From the NCBI GenBank assembly GCA_003254905.1, contig QANU01054459.1, forward strand, positions 38,696-102,695: a stretch of DNA of 64,000 nt, given 5' to 3'. Below, piece by piece: positions 37,895 to 50,402 of this stretch; position 1 is the stretch's first letter, and each line of letters starts with the position of its first letter. Below the pieces are notes generated by a model. It was not told where the DNA came from. It did no database searches and worked only from the letters and a program-made list of their open reading frames with translations. The DNA comes from Nissolia schottii. Its lineage: Eukaryota; Streptophyta; Magnoliopsida; Fabales; Fabaceae. Both the position numbers and the translations under genes were made by a program.

Positions 37895-38757
37895 TAGGGG
37901 TGTCAAACGGGTCGGGCCAAAATTGTTCCTATTTTTAGGATCTGGCTCGTTTATGGTCGGTCCGCGGGTCTAAACGGGCCAGCCCGTCAGCCCCGTTTAT
38001 TTTTTTAAAAAAATTTAAAATTTTGGTCTATTTTTTATGATTTAAATACAAATTTGTGAATAAGTATGCGCGGTCATTTTTAACTATTTTTATCATCTAT
38101 CTATTAATTAATCAGAAAGAAATAGTTGTAAAATTTGAGGATCCATTTTCGATGGTAATAAATAGAGAAAAATTAAGGTTTTGTGGTTTTTTGGTCTTTA
38201 TCTCTTTATTGTGATTACGAAATCTTTAATTTTGGATAGGTATATAAATAGTAGCATTTTTCAATTAAGAAGCTATTTGCAAAACTTTGATAAAAAAAAG
38301 GATAACAAGATAATGTATTTAATTAACACCTAGAGTCTAAACCCGCGCAATGATCAACAAGTTTTAAAATATCTTAAAATTTTTTTAATTATAACTAAAA
38401 CAACTTAGCAATTTAGTTTGCAATTTGGGCTTCAAGATGAAGATCTAAAACTTCAATTTGGGCTTCAATTTGAACGTGAGGTATCAATTATCATTTAGTT
38501 TTATTAACTTAATTTTTAAAAGTAACAATTTAGTTTGTGGTTTTTGGTTTAATTTTTTAAAAAAAAATTTAAAAAAAAATCACTGGCTCACGGGCTAGCC
38601 CGTGAGCATACTGGGTGGGCCCGTTTAGCCCGCGGACTTAAACGGGCCAAGCCATTTTTTAAAAAATTTTATAGGCCTATTTTTTGCATGTAAAGCCCGT
38701 CCATTTAACTAGGTAAACGGATCGGGCTCGCGGGCTGGGCTCATTTTGACAGCCCTA
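37895..38757. mobile_element. Intact non-autonomous hAT element, 863 bp, with perfect 8-bp target duplication
   Basis: The left end TAGGGGTGTCAAACGGG and the reversed right end TAGGGCTGTCAAAATGAG form the short inverted ends. The octamer gctgaggc occurs directly outside both ends (37887-37894 and 38758-38765), the 8-bp duplication diagnostic of hAT transposition. Subterminal GC-rich blocks ('cgggccagcccgt', 'gggctagcccgtga') surround an AT-rich middle. There is no transposase. A fragment of the same family is at 31531-31653. Confidence 0.92.
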
Positions 38758-39149
38758 GCTGAGGCTAGTGAGGACAATCTCCTCGTGCAGTAGGCGAGGA
38801 TTCCAGATACTTGCAGTAAGCTCCCCTTCATAGTTGGGACTACCGAGTAGTCACAGTCATGTTCCAGACACCTAGGGCAGGATCCATGATAGTTCATAGA
38901 CTTTATTTTAGACATTATTATTTGTAAACTCATTTATGTACAGTTCAGTTATGTAAACAGTTTTTTGTTTATTAATAAATAAAATAACCAATATTTATTT
39001 ATTATTTCATTTATTATTTAGCATTCATTACATGTTTAGTATGTCACGTCAGTGCTTTCGTAAGGCAGTAGCCTTACGTGCGGCCACTTCCTAAGTTGGG
39101 GCGTGCATCGTCGACAATCCAAGTACCAATGAATTTGAGGTCAATGTCA

Positions 39150-40350
39150 ACTCAATTGTCCAGAATAGTTGGCAATATCCACTAGAGCAAACTTGGAAGA
39201 CAACCACCTACCATAAGAGAAAAAATTGGCACAAAGGATTAGAAGATCCTCAAGCTACTATGTCACCATCGGAGGGGCCATGCTTTGAAGAGGGTTCACA
39301 TCCCCCTCTCGAGATGTCTGGAAATAGAGGAGGCCCTTCGTGTTATGAATGGCTTCATTAAGGCTAATCTTCTAAAGTCCTTCGGGTAGGATACTATTGG
39401 CCAATAATGAAGTCAGCTTGCATGTCATTGTCAAAAAATGTGACAAGTGTTAGCATTTTCCCAGGTGCACCAAGCACTGCCTAAGAAGCTCCATAACTTA
39501 GAAACTACATAGCCCTTTCATTGATGGGGGGATATACATACTTGGCCCATTTTGTGAGGGAAAACGACCAAGTCAAATGGCTAATAGTAGCAATTGACTA
39601 CTTTACTAAATGCATTGATGTCGAATCCTTAAAAACCATTAGCGCCAAAAAGGTTTGTTGGTTCATCTCAAAGAGGATTATCTCTAGATACAAAATACCT
39701 ACTGAGCTAGTCAGTGACAACAACACTCGATTTGTGGATCGTTAAGTTGAAGAATATTGTGAAGACCTCAACATCTGTAGGCTCTACACTTCGGTAGAAC
39801 ACCATCAAACGAATGAGCTGGCAAAAGCAACAAATAAAATCATCATCCAAGACCTCAAGATAGGCTAGTGAGAACCAAAGGGATTTCTCTAAAAGAACTT
39901 CCCACAATTTTGTGGTTCTACCATATTACTCCACAGAGTACAACAAAGGAGACTCCCTACCGTCGTCTTCGGGTCAGAAGCCATGATTCCAGTTGAAGTC
40001 GTCAAGCCAACCCCACAAAGAATGGACTTTAATAGGTCTTATTATGATCAACTATGCCTTGCCAAGCTCGACCTCATTGAAGAATTTAAGAAGTGGCTGC
40101 CAAAATCCTAATTGCCCGAAAGTACAACTACAAAGTGTTACCAAGGATATTCAAAGAAGACAATCTAGTCCTTAGAAAAGCAAAGCCTCAGAGAAATCCA
40201 AAAGCCGAAGGTAAAGTTTCCCCAAATTGGGAAGGGTCTTACAAGGATTCTCGCAAAATCGACAAAGGTTCTTACAAGATTCAAGAGCTAAGAGGAAGAA
40301 GACTGTTGAGGACGTGGAACACGTCCTCGCTTAGGAAATGGTTTAGTTGA
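39150..40350 (+). pseudogene. gypsy integrase remnant (zinc-binding region, core and C-terminal part)
   Basis: Broken frames follow the order of a gypsy integrase. The zinc-binding region reads 'VLRVGYYWPIMKSACM...KNVTSVSIFPGAPS' (about 39380-39480). Then comes a core with 'VKWLIVAIDYFTKCIDVESL' and 'IPTELVSDNNTRFVDR' (39521-39745), where the second catalytic Asp lies in SDN. The C-terminal tail 'ARKYNYKVLPRIFKEDNLVL' and 'PNWEGSYKD...RTWNTSSLRKWF' runs over 40120-40350. Stops and frameshifts interrupt it, for example the stop just after FVDR. It is not functional. Confidence 0.85.
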
Positions 40351-41240
40351 AATTATTTGATGTGAAACCCCAAGGATATACTGATTCTGAAACTCCAATA
40401 CTCACTTTGACACAGAGAAAGAAATGAGATAAAACCCTCCCTACTAAACCCCTAAGGAACTTTCTCTTAGTTAGATCATTAGGATAATGAACCAGAAACT
40501 AAATAAAAACATAAAGAAATCACACCTTGAATAAGTTTATCTAATTTTTTGATGCAACAAGCAAAGAAAATCACTCACCTTGCACACAAAAAGATATCAC
40601 CCATTTGCAAAGAAAAGGTTTCCTAAAAAAAAGACAATATGAAATTATAATTGATCAAAAGTTGATATTACACTCTATGCTTGATATATTTATATGCATT
40701 GTAAGCATTGGAATTATCTTAACTACACATATTCCTAGCATTGAACTTCACATTATACGTCGTCTAAGTTAATGTTCCATCATCCAGCTAAATGTCCCAC
40801 CATCCAAAAAAACATGCCCTACTTGGGTCCCACATGGCCTTATTGTTGGTTCAGCCCATTTTTTCTATTAGTAAGACTTTGTGCTAACCATAGTTGCTAA
40901 ATGGTATCTTGGCCACAATTGATTTTGCCAAGCTTTCAAAACCTTCTTTGATCCTCTTAGCTCTTGCCCTTGTAATAAGTCCTACAGGCATGTTGAAATT
41001 TTCATGTTTCCTTTTAGTTCCATTGTATCCATTTTGCACTCTTAAGCTTGTATCATTCTTGTACCCTTAAATTGCTTGGCACAGGTGTACTTTTTCCTAG
41101 TCTTGGGTTTTGTCCCACTGAGTTTTCCCAATGAGAGGTTTTAACAGGGTGTAGCAATGAGCAAATCGAGCATTGTTAAGATTCAGTGGATTTTCACAAC
41201 TATTAATGAAGTATTTATTTAGTAGTTTTGCTTGTCAGAC
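40351..41240 (+). other. Non-coding region after gypsy pol
   Basis: No coding sequence recognised. Phrases such as 'tcccactgagttttcccaat' near 41110 recall retrotransposon untranslated DNA. Confidence 0.45.
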
Positions 41241-41610
41241 TAAGTTTTAGTCCCATTCATTCCATGGTTAGTGTCACCTTAATTCAATTAAAATTAAATG
41301 AGAACAACTAAGTTTAGCCTCATTCATTCTGAGGTCAATGTCACCTTAATTCAATTAAAATGACTTGAGAAATAATTAAGTTTAAGTCTCATTCATTTTG
41401 AGGTTAATGTCATCATAATTCAATTAAAATTAATTGAGAATGACTAAGTTTAAGTATCATTCATTTCGAGGTTAGTGTCACCTTAATTCAATTAAAGTTA
41501 ATTAAGAACAACCACATTTAGTCTCATTCATTTCATATTGTCACCTTAATTCAATTAAAATTGAGTCTGACTAAGTTGAGTCTCAAGGTCGATGTTACCT
41601 TAATTAAATA
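41241..41610 (+). repeat. 68-bp tandem repeat in the gypsy 3' region, ~5.5 copies
   Basis: The phrase 'taagttta' starts at 41241, 41309, 41377 and 41445, exactly 68 bp apart, each followed by 'ctcattcatt', 'gaggt.a.tgtcaccttaat' and 'tcaattaaaat'. Two further decayed copies follow. Such arrays in the 3' untranslated region of Tat/Ogre-type elements are known seeds of satellite DNA. Confidence 0.9.
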
Positions 41611-41787
41611 CAGGTGAAAATGAATAACTTCAATTGAATTGAGAATGACCAAGAAAAATTGCATAAAGGAAAAACATCTATAATAGAAGAAGCAAACTTC
41701 ATTAATATTTACATAGTTTGTTCAAAGGCACTGGGAAAAAAATACAAATAACATTTAAGGAGCCTGAGGGAGAGAATAGTCAACAAT

Positions 41788-43790
41788 CTAACCATCTTCG
41801 ATTGTCTTCTCTATGTTTAGCTGGTCAACAACATCCCCGTAGACGAGCATCCAAACCTGCTCGACTGCCTCATCAAAGCACTCTATGAACTGGTCCACAA
41901 CATAAGATTTGATCTCAACAATCTTAGCCTCATGAGCATGCTCAATCCCCTCCAAGGTTTGGACCAGCTCCTTCTCTTTCAAACACTTGGTGGCATAGCA
42001 TTCTTTGCAAGATGTGAGCCCGACAATCAAAACTTGATTGCTTTGGATCAGGGCCTTATTGTCATTAATAGTCAAGGTCAACTCAACATCGACTTTCTTG
42101 AAGTTGGCAGTCGTCGCCTCCAAAAGGCCATGCATCCTATCTAACTCTTGGGCATAGGAAGCTCGGGCCTCTTGTGCCCCTTCTTTCTTAGCAGTAGCCA
42201 CATTTTTTGCTTGAGTCCGAGCCCTTTTCTCCCTCACAACTGCTAGCTCAGCCTTACGAGCTCGACCCGCAGCCTTAGCCTTCTCCACAACCTCCTTCAC
42301 CTAATTTTTGAAAACATTAGAGAGAACTTGCATTAACTTCAACCTCGGGATGGGGCCTTATTGATAAGTTGAGAGAGATCTCCTGTAGCAACAACCTCCC
42401 AGTCACCAAGCAACCCTCTAAAAGGGTGTTGTATCCTTCGTCAGCATTAGCCCAAATGGCCAGAATGGAAGTCAGAATGTACTTTTTTCTTTTTCTTTAG
42501 AAGAGTAAGGTCCTCGTCCCCTTCTCTTACCCAGCAACGACATCTTTTCTACCCTCCATAGAGGGCATAGCCTCCTCCGACCTCGACCTTTTTGCCGGAG
42601 GAGAATGGATGAGATCCAACACCTTGGTGGGGGCCTTGGTTGTAGATGGGGACACCATAGAGGTTGGAATGGCATCAATTGGCAATTTATGAAGAGTTGA
42701 AGTCACTGAAGTGACTTTGGGAAGGTTAATAGCCCTCCCCGGAATAGCAATGGCGGTGGCAACAACCATAGTAATGACGCCAAGGTTCTTCTTCACCTTT
42801 CTCAAGGTATTCTTCCATCGGATAAACTTGGCATACTCTTCAACGTTGATCTAACCCAAGATCTTGGTTGCAAAACTAAGATAAAAGGAAATCAGAAAAA
42901 ACCTTAATTTGGCAAGGGCTCTTACAATAAGCTACGCACTCACTCATGTGCTCAGTTATACCATTCATATCTCACTTGTACCGAACAAGTTTAGCGCTCT
43001 TCACCATCTGAGATCTGGACATGAACTTTATTATCCACCCATCCTCATCATAGAGGAGACTATGATCACAGCCCATGATCATAGTAGGATCACATTTCTA
43101 GAAGAGAGGAAAAAAGCTCACGCCCCTGTCTTTCCCCCCTCCATATTTAGAAATAAGGGATAGAGATCCTTCCCTTTAGTGTCAATCTTAGGGTGCACCT
43201 TGAAAAACTGTTCCTTGAAATCTTTGTATAAACTTATGAAGGGCTTAAATAGCCGACCATAAGGTTGGCTGCCAAGGGATATCTAAACTCCTTTGCTCAC
43301 TCCTTTAGCCTAATAAAAATAAAAGAAGATTTCTACTTGAGGCTCAGTCTTGAGATGCTTCATGAGCACTTCAAAAGAACAGATGAAAACCCCCAACCGT
43401 TTGGGTGAACTTGTAAGGGAACAACATTCAAGCGGCGCATCATCGCCATCTCGAAGGGGATAAAGGGAAGTAGAACCCCTAAGTCAGAAAAGAAAACATC
43501 GTACAAAAAGATGGAGATGGGAAGTTTCCTATTTTGAACTAAGTTACAAACTCTGTCTCAAGAGAGCAAGGGTCAACCATAATGGATATCTCATCACCGT
43601 TGGTAGTCAAGCGTTGACTACAGCAAAACAACCCAAATAACTTAGGATCCACATACATAGAATCCTGAGACTTGACAGAAGAATCTACCCACAAGTAAGG
43701 GTTGAAATCCTCACCACTACCAGAAACATCAAAGCTTCCATTGGTTCTCTCAAGGGCTATCCTTTAGACATGTTTTAAACAAACTAGAAG
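41788..43790 (-). pseudogene. Antisense extra ORF of the gypsy element (transposase_28-like and coiled-coil)
   Basis: Read on the minus strand from about 43790. An N-terminal, heavily broken part includes 'SFDVSGSGEDFNPYLWVDSS', a 'HPNGWGF' motif near 43395 and 'YTKISRNSFSRC' near 43215, resembling the transposase_28 (putative gypsy-type transposon) domain. A Pro/Ser/Lys linker follows (42805-42527) with 'PPAKRSRSEEAMP'. Last is an uninterrupted 170-residue Glu/Lys/Ala-rich coiled-coil (42300-41788) with EKAKAAGRARKAELAVVREK near its start. Frameshifts and stops are many in the first part. Its orientation opposite to pol is the notable feature. Confidence 0.62.
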
Positions 43791-44095
43791 CAAAAATAGA
43801 TAAGAAAAGAAAGGCGAAGAGCAAGAAAACTCGAAACGAAGAGGGGGTAGAAAGAAGTTGACACGAAGAACACCATAAATCAGAGAAGACTCTAATTAGA
43901 GGTATGAGATTAAAGGCGAAAGAAGAAAAGTAAAGTTTTTCTTCTCCCTAAAACCTCTTGTTTAAAGACTTTGCTTCTCCATCTTCCTGCTAAAATTCGT
44001 CGGCCAAATATCAAAGTCTCAAAGGTCACCTCAAATCTCACCATTGAAGGAATTGGGGTCCAAATCTAAACATGCTCCAAAAAGTGGCCACGATC

Positions 44096-44893
44096 TGTGC
44101 AGGCTAGGTACCTATCGTAACCATCGTTGCACCAAGAGTCACATCATAAAACATTGTGCCCCATGTAGCACAGTTCATCAACCTTGAGTTTGCCAGCTGG
44201 AAATGATCAAACGACATCAAGAGGTACAAAGGATAAGTAACTGTAGAACTTGACCCAAATAAATAATCCACTCGGTAGGGGCTGAGCTCAGTCAGGTAAT
44301 CACCTGAGCAAGGGGCTAGTACCAAGCCTAAGGTTAGCACTGCCATATCGTTCATAGAGGTTATTGTACTATTCAAGCTCGGGATAATACTTAATAAGCT
44401 CGACCCCCTCCCCTTATAGCAAGGTCCAAGTTTAGGGGCTTTATATCGGATCTGGCCTACTAGGTCCGATAACAGGTTTAGAAAGGTTATGCGCAGACAT
44501 GAGACCATGTCCATCTCGGCTCACAATCACACGGTCTAGAGATAACTTTCCCACCTGCACTCTTGGCATGTAGAACGTTCCCAACGTGACTACCATGAGA
44601 TCATGGGCATTTTCCATGACATGAGAAGGATCCCACGACCACCACTCAGCACTGCCCGAGGAACACAAATCTTCCCATCGTGCTCACACTATAAATACAG
44701 GGAGTATAGCATGGCAAGGGTAAGTCTTGTCCATTATCCCATAACACAAGATTGTGTTCTGACTTTGCCATCGGAGTCCTTTGTAAGTCCCCCTCCCGGG
44801 CACTCTTTGAAACACCAAAGTCGTTATCTTCGAGAGCCATCACCACCAACATACTCAATGCTCCAGAACAGTAGAAATTAGTGGGTATTGACA
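44096..44893 (+). repeat. Probable 3' LTR of the gypsy element
   Basis: A TATA box (tataaata, 44690-44697) is followed within 200 bp by an end in 'gggtattgaca' (44893), after which base composition drops abruptly to very AT-rich host DNA. The left boundary (tgtgcaggc, about 44096) is a guess. The partner LTR is not in the window. Confidence 0.45.
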
Positions 44894-46891
44894 ATAAACA
44901 TAATTATTATTAATAAAATTTTTAATTTATATTTTCATAATTAATAAATTTAATATTTTATTATTATTTTAGCTTTTTATCAAATATTTTCTTATAATTA
45001 AAATTATTATTTGCATATTGGTGACAATTTAATATAACATAACACAATATCTTATACACTGACATACCAAATATTGCATAATATTAAAAATTTATTAAGC
45101 CTTACACAATCAATACTTATACTATTAGATTTTATCCTAGTAGGTCTGCCAAACAAGCCCTGATAGTATAAGGCCCAGTAAGTTTCTAATACTATATAAT
45201 GTTTGGTATGACATTGTATAAAACATTTTAATATATTATATAATTCCTTCCCCACTTTACAAATAACTTTAATTATAAGAAAATATTCTATGAACAATAA
45301 AAAATTGTAAAATATTTTTTTATTATTAAGTTAAATATAAATTATAAATAAATATCTCCATTTAATTATTTATGAATAATAATTATATTTATTATCAACA
45401 TTCACTTTTTACTATTTATAATTTATTTTTATAAAATAATATTTTTTATTGATTAACTAAATTTTAAATTTAATTAATTAAAAAATAATATATAAAATAA
45501 AGTTTAATATTATTAATTATTTTAAATTTGTTTGTTTATTACGTGGAATTGTATGTATATTAAATATTTTTAATTATTTATTTATGTATCATAATAATTA
45601 ATATTTTTATATTAAATATTATTTATATATTACTAAATATTATTATAATTTTATTTTATTAATTAATTAATTTATATAGTATTTCATTTTAATGTTATTT
45701 GATAGTTTATTTATTTGTGATTTTAATTAATTATTTTAAAATTTATTATCTATTTAATTATTTATTATATTATTTATTTTATACAATAAAATAAAATGAA
45801 AAACTAAAATAGATTTTATACTTTATAAGCCAAGCAGACCTTATCATGCTTTCCTTGGCAAATTAGTTATCCGCCATTTTGACGTATGAGGGGAGCTTGA
45901 TGGATAAATATATATAATACGCACCAAAAAATTGATAAAGTTATTACATATTGTCTTAATTTATCCTATCTAACTTTATACGATGTGCCAAATGAATCCT
46001 TAATGTATAGGAGAATTTGTAGGTTATTAGAACATCATATAACATTTATAGAAAGATATAACATTGCTATGATTAAAATTGGAGAGATTACGGATGATGG
46101 ATCCTTTTAGGGACTAGCAGTGAAAGTAACAATAATGTAACGTATATAACTTAAAAACATTTAATGCATAGTTAATGTATAGCTATGGACGCTATTCATA
46201 TAAACAAATATGGAGGAAAACATTTTAAATCAAATACATAAATTTTACAATACATATATATAAACTTTATTAAATATGAAAATCAGATAAAATAGGATTT
46301 GTATAACATTAAATAGCAAAAAGTAATTGTCATATTCTTTCTCCTACTCCTCACTCATACTCTAAGCGTGTGCACTTACTCTCTATTACACAAAACATTT
46401 CAAAACAAAGACACAAACTTTTAAATAAGCATATACAAATTTTGTACTCACATACACAAACTTTTGACCAACCAAAAATAAAGAACAAGAAGGAAATAAA
46501 AATGAAAACTCTGAAATTCATAACATTTTGGGAATAAGAAAATAAAATAAAATAAAAAAGACAGCAGAAATGAATGGGAAGAACTAAAAGGAAAAGAACC
46601 AGGAACTAGAGGTGAGATGAAAAATGAAAAAAAGAAATTTTATGTTTAAGGTTTACAAATGGAAGAGATGAAAATGGACGCTGCATATTGAAAGTGTGAG
46701 AGAAAAAAAATGAAGGAAAAGAGTGTTGGGGGGTGGGGAGAGTTAAAATAATAAAGAAAACAAAAAGGAAGAAGAGGCACGAGGGAAATAGGAGAGATGA
46801 GAGAAAAAAAAAAAAGAACTATAAATGCAACTCGATACATTTTAGTTGTACATAAAATATGATAGTAAAAAAAAGAATGGTGTTTAAGGCA

Positions 46892-47001
46892 GTTGTGCCC
46901 ATATCTAGACAGAGTGAAACTGAATGCCATGATAGACTAAGAGTTGTGCCCATATCTAGACTGAGATATAGTGAATTTGAATGGCATATTAGACTAGGAC
47001 T
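46892..47001. repeat. Tandem duplication, ~51-bp unit x2
   Basis: 'gttgtgcccatatctagac' begins at 46892 and 46943. Both copies continue to 'gaatg.ca' and 'tagacta', the second with a few extra bases. Confidence 0.85.
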
Positions 47002-49040
47002 TAGTTTGGTAAAGTTTTGTGAGGGAATGTTCCTGCTCTAAAAAAATATAAATCAATTTTTTATTTTTAATAAATAGAAGATAGATGTGTTTTTATTGTT
47101 GACTTTTAATAGTTTATGGATGTTATTAAGAATTCTCAAGAATAACTTTTTAAAGTTAATTTATGCTCTTTAAATATTATAATATATTTATCAAACACTA
47201 CTTTTATAATTTATGTTTATTGAAAGTTACATTTTTTTTACTAAATAATACTACTATTACTTTTTAAAAGTAACTTTTAAGAGTAAAAAAAAACCTCAAA
47301 AACTCTAAAAACAACCCATCAATCCTAAACCTAGCCTAAGATTGTTGGATGGATGGTCAAGCTACCTCGTCCTTTACGCGTTGTCTCGCTTCCCAATTTT
47401 TCGATGATTCATCTTGCTTCCCAATTGCTCCTTTTATTTACTGTAAAAAGGGTTTCTTATCACTCAATTTATTTAATCCAAATCACCAACATTTTTGAAG
47501 TTCATTAAACTCTTATTTCATTAGATTCAGGTTGCCATAAGATTTTGAATCACTTGAAACCAACCGAACTTTAATATATTTACTTTTAAATTCATTTTAT
47601 ATAGTATTAGTTTAATTTGATTTTAAACTTATTATGTTACACATAAGTTAAGTTGGGTTGTATTTAAACAAAAATAAATGAGTAAGCACACAAGTTTGGT
47701 CTACTACATTACATTTGTTTTCTTCTAATTTTAAGTTGACTTCATCTCTCTTAATTTATTCAGATGGAGTACACCAACTTCCCTCAATTTTTTTTAATGG
47801 TCACTTCCATCGATTCTAACTTTTAAATGTTAATAATTAGAAAAAAAAAAAGTAATTACTATTCTACCTTTTGACAAATAGAAATAACTTAGTTTTGTTC
47901 TAATCACAACAACAAATTAAATGCAATTAAAAGGAGCATAAGGTAGAATAGTCATTAATTAAGAGAACAAGACTAATTAATTATTCAGAGGTAGATAATA
48001 AATAAAAGTGAAGAAATAAATAAAAATGATTTTGTAAAGTACTATCAATTTTTTTAATTTTGAGCTTTTCTAATTATTTTCTTAATTTTTGTTTATAATT
48101 GAATCCGGACAATTATTTGATAGTAATGTAAGTAGTATTTTTTTATTCAATAATGTAAGTAGTACATATATTGTTTAAGAAACTAGTCAAAAGTTTTTAA
48201 AACTCAAATTTTGTTGAAAGCCATTAGAATTGGTCTAATAGTGAGGAGTATTGGTAATATGTATGGGGTGTTAAATTTAAACCTCATTAAATGTAATTTC
48301 TAAAAAAAATTAAAAGTTTTTGAGCTTTCAATGCATAATTGGTTTTAGGAGAGCTTTCAATATACTTCATTGTAATGAAATTTTAAAAAATTATTTTTTT
48401 AATTAAAAGCTTTCATCTTATTGATCCGAAGAGTTAATAACTAAATTCAAAAGAAAAATAAATTTGCTATTTAAATGGCCATAGATTGGATTTGGGGGTG
48501 GGGAGATTTACGAGGAATGCAAAGAGAGTGGAGGGACACATGAGATGGATACCAAAAGCAACCTAATCCCATTTGGGGAAGTGATTCCCAACTTGGGCCA
48601 TGCTTCCATTAACGAAGCACACTGCGCGTGGACCCTTCAACTTTTTCGTCGCAGTACATCTGCCCGCTGTTGCCTGTTGGATTTGCATTGGAAAAAAAAA
48701 TCTTTGATAATTATTTATTTCAAAAAGTTCTTCACATAACTTTATGAATGGAAAAATGAATGTAATAAATGTAAAAAATTTAACCTAAATATTGTCCTTT
48801 GTTTTGCTCTCTTTAATTTGAGGCATGCTATGTTTAGACTCACTCTACATCAACCACTCAAATGAATGCCTCTTTATTTTTTATTTTATTTTATTATATT
48901 TTTAACACATCTTAAGCGTGTATATAAAGTATCAAGACTAAAATATATAGCATTTCTCTTTTAATTTTTCATCTTGAGTGTTCAAACTTATGGAGATCAC
49001 TCTCTTCTTTTTCTACAAGTTTGTACTTTTGTTTTTTTTG

Positions 49041-49535
49041 GAAATGTTTATTTTGATCCTTAAATGTGTAAGTTCAAGTCATTTTGGTCAATGGAATTCA
49101 ATATTTAACATTTTAATCTTTAAAATTGTAAGTTGTATGTCAAATTAGTTTCTTAATTTATTATTATTATTGTATTGTCACGTTTTCACTAATTTTTCAC
49201 ATTAAATGAGAATGACAAATGTGTGACAACACTAAAGGCTAGAAATATAATTGCGATGACACTTGAAGATATAAATATTAGTTGTTATTACAACATCATT
49301 TACCATCATAATTGTTATGACGACCTCATTTGCAGCTACAACTCGTTTGTAGTCTCAATTATCATTATTGTCCCTTTTAATGTGATTAATCAACAAAATG
49401 TGATAATATAATAATGATAATAAATTGAGGGACTAGTTTGACCTACAACTTAAGGATTAAAAAATCATATTTAAAATTTTAAAGACCAAAGTAACTAAAA
49501 TTTACACTTTCAATGACCAAATTGATTATTACCCC
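49041..49535. mobile_element. ~495-bp MITE with ~125-bp inverted arms
   Basis: The left arm (from GGAAATGTTTATTTTGATCC, 49041) and right arm (ending 'gattattacccc', 49535) are inverted copies sharing 'cctta.gt.gtaagtt', 'aatctttaaaatt' and 'atttattatcattatt' phrases. There is no coding capacity. The arms contain 'ttggtc' and 'agtccct' words like those of the Mutator-like elements in this window, but the ends differ. Confidence 0.6.
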
Positions 49536-50402
49536 ATTTTCCCCCACTCCCTACATATGATGTTGTTGTATTGACTAGGACTTGGGGTATTGTATTGATT
49601 AGAAGAAGTTGTTGGGGGTGCAAATACATTTATCGTGGAATCATCCGAATTTTACTCTCTTTTTTTTTCAATATAAATATATCACTTTTATTTTCTTATT
49701 GATTTTTTTAAAAGTTGATTAAGAAAGCAAGAAAAAAAAATTACTTAAAATTAAAGTCTGAGAAAAGCTAACAAGTAACCACTTGTTAAGGAAGGAGTGA
49801 TAATTTTTGTATTAAAAAAATAAAAGTTATATGTTTTTTTAATGAAAATAAATGCATTTCAAGCTTAAAAATTATTAATTTATCTTCCTTAACCAACGTT
49901 CTTAGGACATTATTTAGCAAAACTCATAAATTTTTTTTATTGTGTTGAGTATATAAAAAATAGTAATTTTTAATTCTTTAACAAGTACTTTTAAAACATC
50001 TATTAACAAATAAATTTGTTAACCCCTTAACCTATTTTTGTTTAAGTAATGTTATTTATACAACTTAAATTTTTAGATAACTAACGACCACTCTAAAAAA
50101 GTAAGGTCTGCCATGGAAAGAGAAGAAGTGAAGTAAATAAAATATTATGGACCCGCACTTTTATGAGTGTGATTGTTGGTTGTCTAAAAATCATTTCTAT
50201 TTTTTGTTTTTCATTTTGGTCTCCTAACTAATATTTTCTTTATTTTTTTTGTCTTTTCTCTATTTTTCATTCTTAAAAATATGGAAAATGATAGGATAAC
50301 AACTTTGATAGCTCTCCCTTGAGAGTTATCTTTTGCTTTGTTTTTGTATGAAAAACTAATATTAACATTTACATTCTTAAGCGTTTTAACAAGTTTTTGG
50401 TA

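Larger units (their letters stand above)
36230..39111 (+). mobile_element. Long LTR-like block, probably a gypsy-type LTR
   Basis: A TATA box (tatatatag, 36403-36411) is followed by a leader-like region, low-coding sequence, a ~57-bp tandem repeat (37376-37545) and the phrase 'accgaggtacccaccactga', a texture shared with large chromovirus LTRs. It is interrupted by an intact hAT element (37895-38757). Removing that element rejoins a continuous sequence across the duplicated octamer. The left boundary is uncertain. The right end (ggggcgtgcatcg, about 39110) abuts the gypsy pol remnant. No paired LTR or target duplication was found. Confidence 0.42.
39112..44893 (+). mobile_element. 3' part of a Ty3/gypsy retrotransposon, probably Tat lineage
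   Basis: In order: broken integrase (about 39150-40350, plus), a non-coding zone with 68-bp tandem repeats (41241-41610), an antisense ORF remnant with coiled-coil and transposase_28-like parts (43790 down to 41788, minus), and an LTR-like segment with TATA box (about 44096-44893). Tat-lineage elements are known for long 3' regions that combine tandem repeats with extra, sometimes antisense, ORFs, and this layout fits. Gag, protease and reverse transcriptase are missing, so the element is truncated at its 5' side near 39112, where the neighbouring LTR-like block begins. Confidence 0.7.
44894..50400. other. Very AT-rich intergenic DNA
   Basis: No gene recognised on either strand. 44900-45820 is almost pure A/T, with an imperfect inverted repeat at about 45045-45250 ('cataccaaa' arms). 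Other contents are a 51-bp duplication (46892-47001) and a long-armed MITE (49041-49535). Confidence 0.55.

Noticed and set aside
41932..42144. Plus-strand frame inside the gypsy antisense ORF region
   Set aside because: Antisense shadow of the coiled-coil frame.
48545..48739. 64-residue plus-strand frame (MDTKSNLIPFGE...)
   Set aside because: No family match, promoter signal or codon support beyond a short open frame; could not be upheld.
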